From Planctomycetaceae bacterium (GTDB lineage: Bacteria; Planctomycetota; Phycisphaerae; Phycisphaerales; SM1A02), in NCBI GenBank assembly GCA_002684315.1, contig NYVB01000136.1:1-9599 (forward strand): a stretch of DNA of 9,599 nucleotides. Reading direction: 5' to 3'. The notes under the pieces were generated by a model, which worked only from the letters and a program-made list of their open reading frames with translations, had not been told where the DNA came from and did no database searches. Below are positions 7,501 through 9,599 of the stretch, piece after piece; position 1 is the first letter of the stretch, and each line of letters opens with the position of its first letter. A program made the position numbers and the translations under genes.

Positions 7501-8437
7501 TGCTCTGAAGCTCGAGACGTCTTTGTTCCTGAGCGTGCTGTTCCTCCTGGATGCGGTGTCGCTCGATCTCCGCCTGTTGCTTGACGTCTTCAAGCTGACC
7601 GATCTCGTTCTGGACCCGTGAACGTTCCGTGTTGGCATCCGCGATCTGGCTGGTGAGGCCGTGCAGATTCCTGCTGTTCTCATGGAACCGTTCGAGGAAC
7701 ACGTGTCGCATCAGATCGCGTCTGCGGACATCGAAATCGGAATATCGTTGGGCTTTCTCCGCCTGTCCGCGAACGATTCGAAGACGACGTTCCGTGTTTG
7801 AAAGCTGCTCCCGCACGAGAAGCAGGTTTCTTTCGGCATGTTCCAGCTTGCGCGCCGATTCGACCTTTCGAGTTCTGAATTTGGCGATGCCTGCGGCCTC
7901 TTCCAGGATCAGCCGTCGCTCGACCGGGTTCGCCAGAAGCATGGCGTCGACCTTGCCCTGTTCGATGATCGAATAGGCGTTGGTTCCGATTCCTGTGTCG
8001 AGGAAGAGATCCTTGATGTCACGAAGGCGGACCTTGTGGCCATTGATCAGGTATTCGCTCTTTCCGTCACTGAACAGGCGTCGTGTCACATCGACTTCTT
8101 CGGTATCGACGTGCAGAGAGCGTCGCTTGACGACCACAGGCTTGCCTGCGTCATCAAGTTCGTCGTGCGGTTCAACCGGGTTTTCGAAGGTGAGCGTGAC
8201 GCTGGCACCACCCATGGGTTTTCGTGAGGCACTGCCCGCGAAGATCACATCGAGCATCGCACTGCCGCGGAGGCTCTTGGCACTTCGTTCTCCAAGGACC
8301 CACTTGAGGGCATCGACCACGTTGCTCTTGCCGCATCCGTTGGGACCAACGATTCCGATCACCGGTTCATCGAAGTGAAACTCGGTCTGATCGGCGAAAC
8401 TCTTGAATCCTGCAACTGTCAGCTTGGCGAGTCGCAT
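4580..8437 (-). CDS. smc: Chromosome segregation/condensation ATPase Smc
   Basis: A 1285-residue structural-maintenance-of-chromosomes protein, the ATPase arm of the bacterial condensin that organises and separates replicated chromosomes together with ScpA and ScpB (not in this window). Domains in order: N-terminal head with Walker A GPNGCGKS at 31-38 and the [14 protein letters not shown] segment near 172-185; a first coiled-coil arm to about 530; a hinge about 535-680 beginning [14 protein letters not shown]; a returning Glu/Arg/Gln-rich coiled coil to about 1000; and a C-terminal head with [11 protein letters not shown] near 1007, signature LSGGEK at 1119-1124, Walker B FCILDE at 1143-1148 (catalytic E1148) and ITHHKTTM near 1177-1184. 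All ATPase motifs are intact. The start is the ATG at 8437 ([14 protein letters not shown]), with AGGAGG nine bases upstream; an ATG 54 bases earlier would add 18 residues foreign to the family. The protein is longer than B. subtilis Smc (about 1186), partly from a Pro/Ser/Thr/Glu-rich tail of about 75 residues after the head. Confidence 0.97.
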   Translation of the reverse strand: MRLAKLTVAGFKSFADQTEFHFDEPVIGIVGPNGCGKSNVVDALKWVLGERSAKSLRGSAMLDVIFAGSASRKPMGGASVTLTFENPVEPHDELDDAGKPVVVKRRSLHVDTEEVDVTRRLFSDGKSEYLINGHKVRLRDIKDLFLDTGIGTNAYSIIEQGKVDAMLLANPVERRLILEEAAGIAKFRTRKVESARKLEHAERNLLLVREQLSNTERRLRIVRGQAEKAQRYSDFDVRRRDLMRHVFLERFHENSRNLHGLTSQIADANTERSRVQNEIGQLEDVKQQAEIERHRIQEEQHAQEQRRLELQSSETQARQRAELTSRNLDEAVQQLEQEETRINEHLESLTGLAEQLESAEGQVDTLTKSVAEAEQITAEAEEHRTQITEKASSSRAEVNRLRDSTSRLERDIVSAEGQLISISEREKALKEQIERLELRASPFAREAEQHRVDRVTTLTRKASASDQLNHLESRQKAHAAHSAQLDDKQTALLETLGAHREDRSALRSREHLLQGLQKEREGLGEAVRVVLERPDRFEGVHGLLGDLIETDREHADLVECALGDDLQALLVDDTEGIDPLLDEMRSLDGRIVLLPVNTPDSYEHFTVPSVPGATPMLSMIRANGAAMQVCRRLLRNTWLVDSLDTAHRLAADQLPGARFVTHGGERLDRDHRLVIAPTAREDAAHGWLARKAELRELSERLHNLDGQIHGLESTLAEVEAEAGSAVRQQVTISADIEEARTKSIELSHHAERLEQLIERLAKEQIAIVRERNELDHRLTKLTEEEHGHTQRLGSLQRLLEEQKISILACERTALEDTNATERANETLATARVRLGEDNARLEAIMRERRQVALAKEESERQVAVGREQLDRRQAQLARLRQTISTAEQETQEATEALAALSSAFAEFAKRTSEAGANLTTASESLHAARTRGAQMERDVHALEMSRRELEIKRENLEERSVVELELDVADAYPEYVDERESEGFVFVDLNEAEAEAAELKEQIRKLGNVNLDAVEELENLVVKNEDLETQLGDIDAARDQLTALIEELDNVSRERFRETFEAVRENFAGSGGMFRKLFGGGNAELLLMPDENGETDWLESGVEIRAKPPGKEPRIINQLSGGEKTMTAVALLMAIFKSKPSPFCILDEVDAALDEANVERFCAVVKQFLDRSHFIVITHHKTTMRICDKLYGVTMPQRGVSRRVSVRFDEVGDEGTIAPEAEERLEKDEELLSAPIESPTTSVPEPPVIEIERRTPEPTSEVTSTPSRLESAWDDSETGEPQSTE

Positions 8438-8446
8438 GCGGTTCGA

Positions 8447-8452
8447 CCTCCT
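8447..8452 (-). promoter_or_regulatory. Ribosome binding site of smc
   Basis: A perfect AGGAGG on the minus strand, 9 bases before the ATG at 8437. It fixes the Smc start at MRLAKL rather than the in-frame ATG at 8491. Confidence 0.8.
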
Positions 8453-8460
8453 GTCGGGGT

Positions 8461-8474
8461 GTGCCCTGGGGCAC
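8461..8474. repeat. Inverted repeat in the smc leader (GTGCCC-2-GGGCAC)
   Basis: Perfect 6-base inverted repeat with a 2-base centre. It ends 8 bases upstream of the smc Shine-Dalgarno in the spacer between the HEAT-like gene and smc. In RNA it could fold as a 5-pair stem with a 4-base loop. No T-run follows, so it is not a standard terminator. It could be a protein-binding site or a small leader hairpin, or it could be chance. Confidence 0.45.
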
Positions 8475-8484
8475 GGTGCGGCGA

Positions 8485-8501
8485 TGGACATCCATTGTCC
8501 A
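8485..8501. repeat. Inverted repeat in the smc leader (TGGACA-5-TGTCCA)
   Basis: Perfect 6-base inverted repeat around a 5-base centre, 10 bases upstream (in the sense of smc) of the GTGCCC repeat. There is no T-run on either side. The symmetric form suits a dimeric regulator or a short hairpin; the function is unknown. Confidence 0.45.
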
Positions 8502-8552
8502 CCGGTTCATCGGCGGGCTCCACAACGCTCGGAGCTTTGAATTCGTCAATGA

Positions 8553-9599
8553 TCATCTAGGAACAGTATCTCTTGGTACGCCGTTCCCTTCAAGGCCTGA
8601 ACGGGCAGGGATTTCAAGGTCGTCGCTTTCTCCGGGGCGCTGTGGGGTGAAGGCTCCGTCTGAACCGCTCACCACGTCGAATTCCGGTCTCTCGACGCTC
8701 TCCTGTTCAGACTCGAAAGCCAGAATGGCGGCCAGAATCCGGTCCTGCTCGGCCTTGAAATCACAAGAAATGTACTTTTGGAGCCACAGTTGATGAAGTG
8801 CTCCGATCACCTGTCCGTAGCTCATGCCCAGGCCCTGCTCGGGGTCGTTCACCGAGGTTTTGTGGCCGAGGAAATTCACGAGTCCGCGAATGTCGGTGGG
8901 AGCCAACACGATGACGGGTCTGGGGTCATCGTTCTGACGGTAGAAGACCTGGACTTCTTCATCATCCAGGTCGGCCTTCATCATGAGCTGGCCAGACCAG
9001 GCATTGAGTGTCAGGGGGGTGTTGATCGTCGTTTTCGAATCGAAAAGAACGATTCTGGGGGTTCCGCTTTGTGCGATGTAGAGCATGGGGGTGTTCGAAG
9101 GAACGATGTTCAGGACGAAATTCTCGTTGATCGGCACCTCGGTGATGATCGGGTCGCCACGCTTGAGAAGCGCCTCGAAGGCGGCCAGTCGGATGTCGAC
9201 ATCGTCGTCGTTCAGCAGCTTGCGCAGTCCGATGTCGACCCGGGGGTTGTTTCCCATGTTGCCCAGTTCTCTGACCGAACTGATCCGTCTGGCCTTGCTG
9301 GTTGATTTCTCCGCGATGTCCATGATGTATGGGACCACGAGCGCGTCATCGAGTTGTGCGCCCGCACTCAAGGCGGCGAGTCTGGGCGCCTCCTCGGGAT
9401 AGTCATAGAGGTCATGGATCATGGGCACGGCCTTGGGGCCGAGCGCGCACCATCGCCACTTGGCCGATTCAGCGCCTCCCGGGTTCGCGAGCAGTGCACG
9501 CCGAACCGCCTGGGAGGAGGCTTCGACGGCGCCGACCTTGAGTGAGGTGTGCTGCAGAAGCTTCATGAATCGTTCGGTTTCATCAGCGTGAGAAGGAGG
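8553..9599 (-). CDS. HEAT-like repeat protein of unknown function, C-terminal part (5' end outside window)
   Basis: The frame is open to the window edge, giving 348 visible residues. The first ATG (9566) has no Shine-Dalgarno and the codons before it look coding, so the true start lies outside. Two parts are visible. The first (roughly residues 30-150 of the fragment) is helical and HEAT-like, with paired segments such as PRLAALSAGAQLDD and DIRLAAFEALLKRGD, and contains a Trp-rich KWRWCALGPKAVPMI. The second (about 150-290) is predicted beta-rich (NFVLNIVPSNTPMLYIAQ, RIVLFDS, VQVFYRQNDDPRPVIVLAP) and ends in a helix. The last 45 or so residues are acidic and Pro/Gly-rich, probably disordered. 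I do not recognise the family with certainty. I have a vague association with planctomycete proteins annotated as flagellar P-ring FlgI-like; any such domain would be in the missing N-terminus, and nothing here proves it. It lies upstream of smc on the same strand with a 115-base gap, so it could be co-transcribed. Confidence 0.8.
   Translation of the reverse strand, partial: PPSHADETERFMKLLQHTSLKVGAVEASSQAVRRALLANPGGAESAKWRWCALGPKAVPMIHDLYDYPEEAPRLAALSAGAQLDDALVVPYIMDIAEKSTSKARRISSVRELGNMGNNPRVDIGLRKLLNDDDVDIRLAAFEALLKRGDPIITEVPINENFVLNIVPSNTPMLYIAQSGTPRIVLFDSKTTINTPLTLNAWSGQLMMKADLDDEEVQVFYRQNDDPRPVIVLAPTDIRGLVNFLGHKTSVNDPEQGLGMSYGQVIGALHQLWLQKYISCDFKAEQDRILAAILAFESEQESVERPEFDVVSGSDGAFTPQRPGESDDLEIPARSGLEGNGVPRDTVPR

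Noticed and set aside
7028..7621. 197-codon plus-strand open frame inside smc, rich in Leu and Phe and superficially membrane-like
   Set aside because: It is the complement of the Glu/Gln/Arg-rich coiled coil of Smc; GAG/GAA codons read backwards as Leu/Phe. There is no independent support.
8345..8352. Cysteine in the Smc Walker A motif (GPNGCGKS) in place of the common serine
   Set aside because: This form occurs in other bacterial Smc proteins and does not touch the catalytic lysine or the following serine.
8360..8512. 13-base direct repeat (CACCGGTTCATCG at 8360 and 8500)
   Set aside because: One such match is about what chance gives in a window this size; one copy is inside smc coding sequence and nothing else marks it as functional.
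1..9599. Defence system, mobile element, CRISPR or toxin-antitoxin module
   Set aside because: No transposase, integrase, repeat array, nuclease or small paired genes are visible; all seven genes are accounted for by envelope, metabolic and chromosome functions.

Overview
The window is visibly GC-rich, densely coded bacterial chromosome holding seven protein genes: five complete and two cut by the window edges. I see no RNA genes, insertion sequences, CRISPR arrays or phage genes. The content (Smc, a TCA-cycle-type dehydrogenase, a peptidoglycan-binding LysM protein) is chromosomal housekeeping. My best guess for the source is a planctomycete-like bacterium, possibly of the Phycisphaerae. This rests on general resemblance of the Smc head and of the HEAT-like protein, and it is an inference rather than a demonstration.

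Layout, left to right. At 1-567 (+) is the C-terminal part of a protein with two LysM domains. It converges, with a 26-base gap, on a minus-strand pair: an FAD-dependent oxidoreductase (1358-2611) followed by a compact aldo/keto reductase (594-1367), whose coding regions overlap by 10 bases. Divergent from the pair, across only 49 bases, lies a plus-strand pair: an NAD-type isocitrate dehydrogenase (2661-3692) and an alpha/beta hydrolase (3689-4540) joined by a GTGA stop/start overlap. This pair converges, with a 39-base gap, on the chromosome condensation protein Smc (4580-8437, minus). Upstream of smc and on the same strand is the C-terminal part of a HEAT-like protein of uncertain function (8553-9599), whose start lies beyond the window. 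The 115-base spacer before smc holds a strong ribosome binding site and two short inverted repeats.

How the genes fit together. The two redox genes on the minus strand look co-transcribed and translationally coupled, so they may act in one oxidation pathway, but the substrate cannot be read from the sequence. The dehydrogenase and hydrolase are likewise coupled, with no known metabolic link. Smc acts alone here: its partners ScpA and ScpB are not in the window. There is no gap of more than 300 bases without a gene. I found no convincing undescribed system. The points worth checking are the unusual gene couplings, the reduced aldo/keto reductase, the low-complexity tail on Smc and the inverted repeats in the smc leader.
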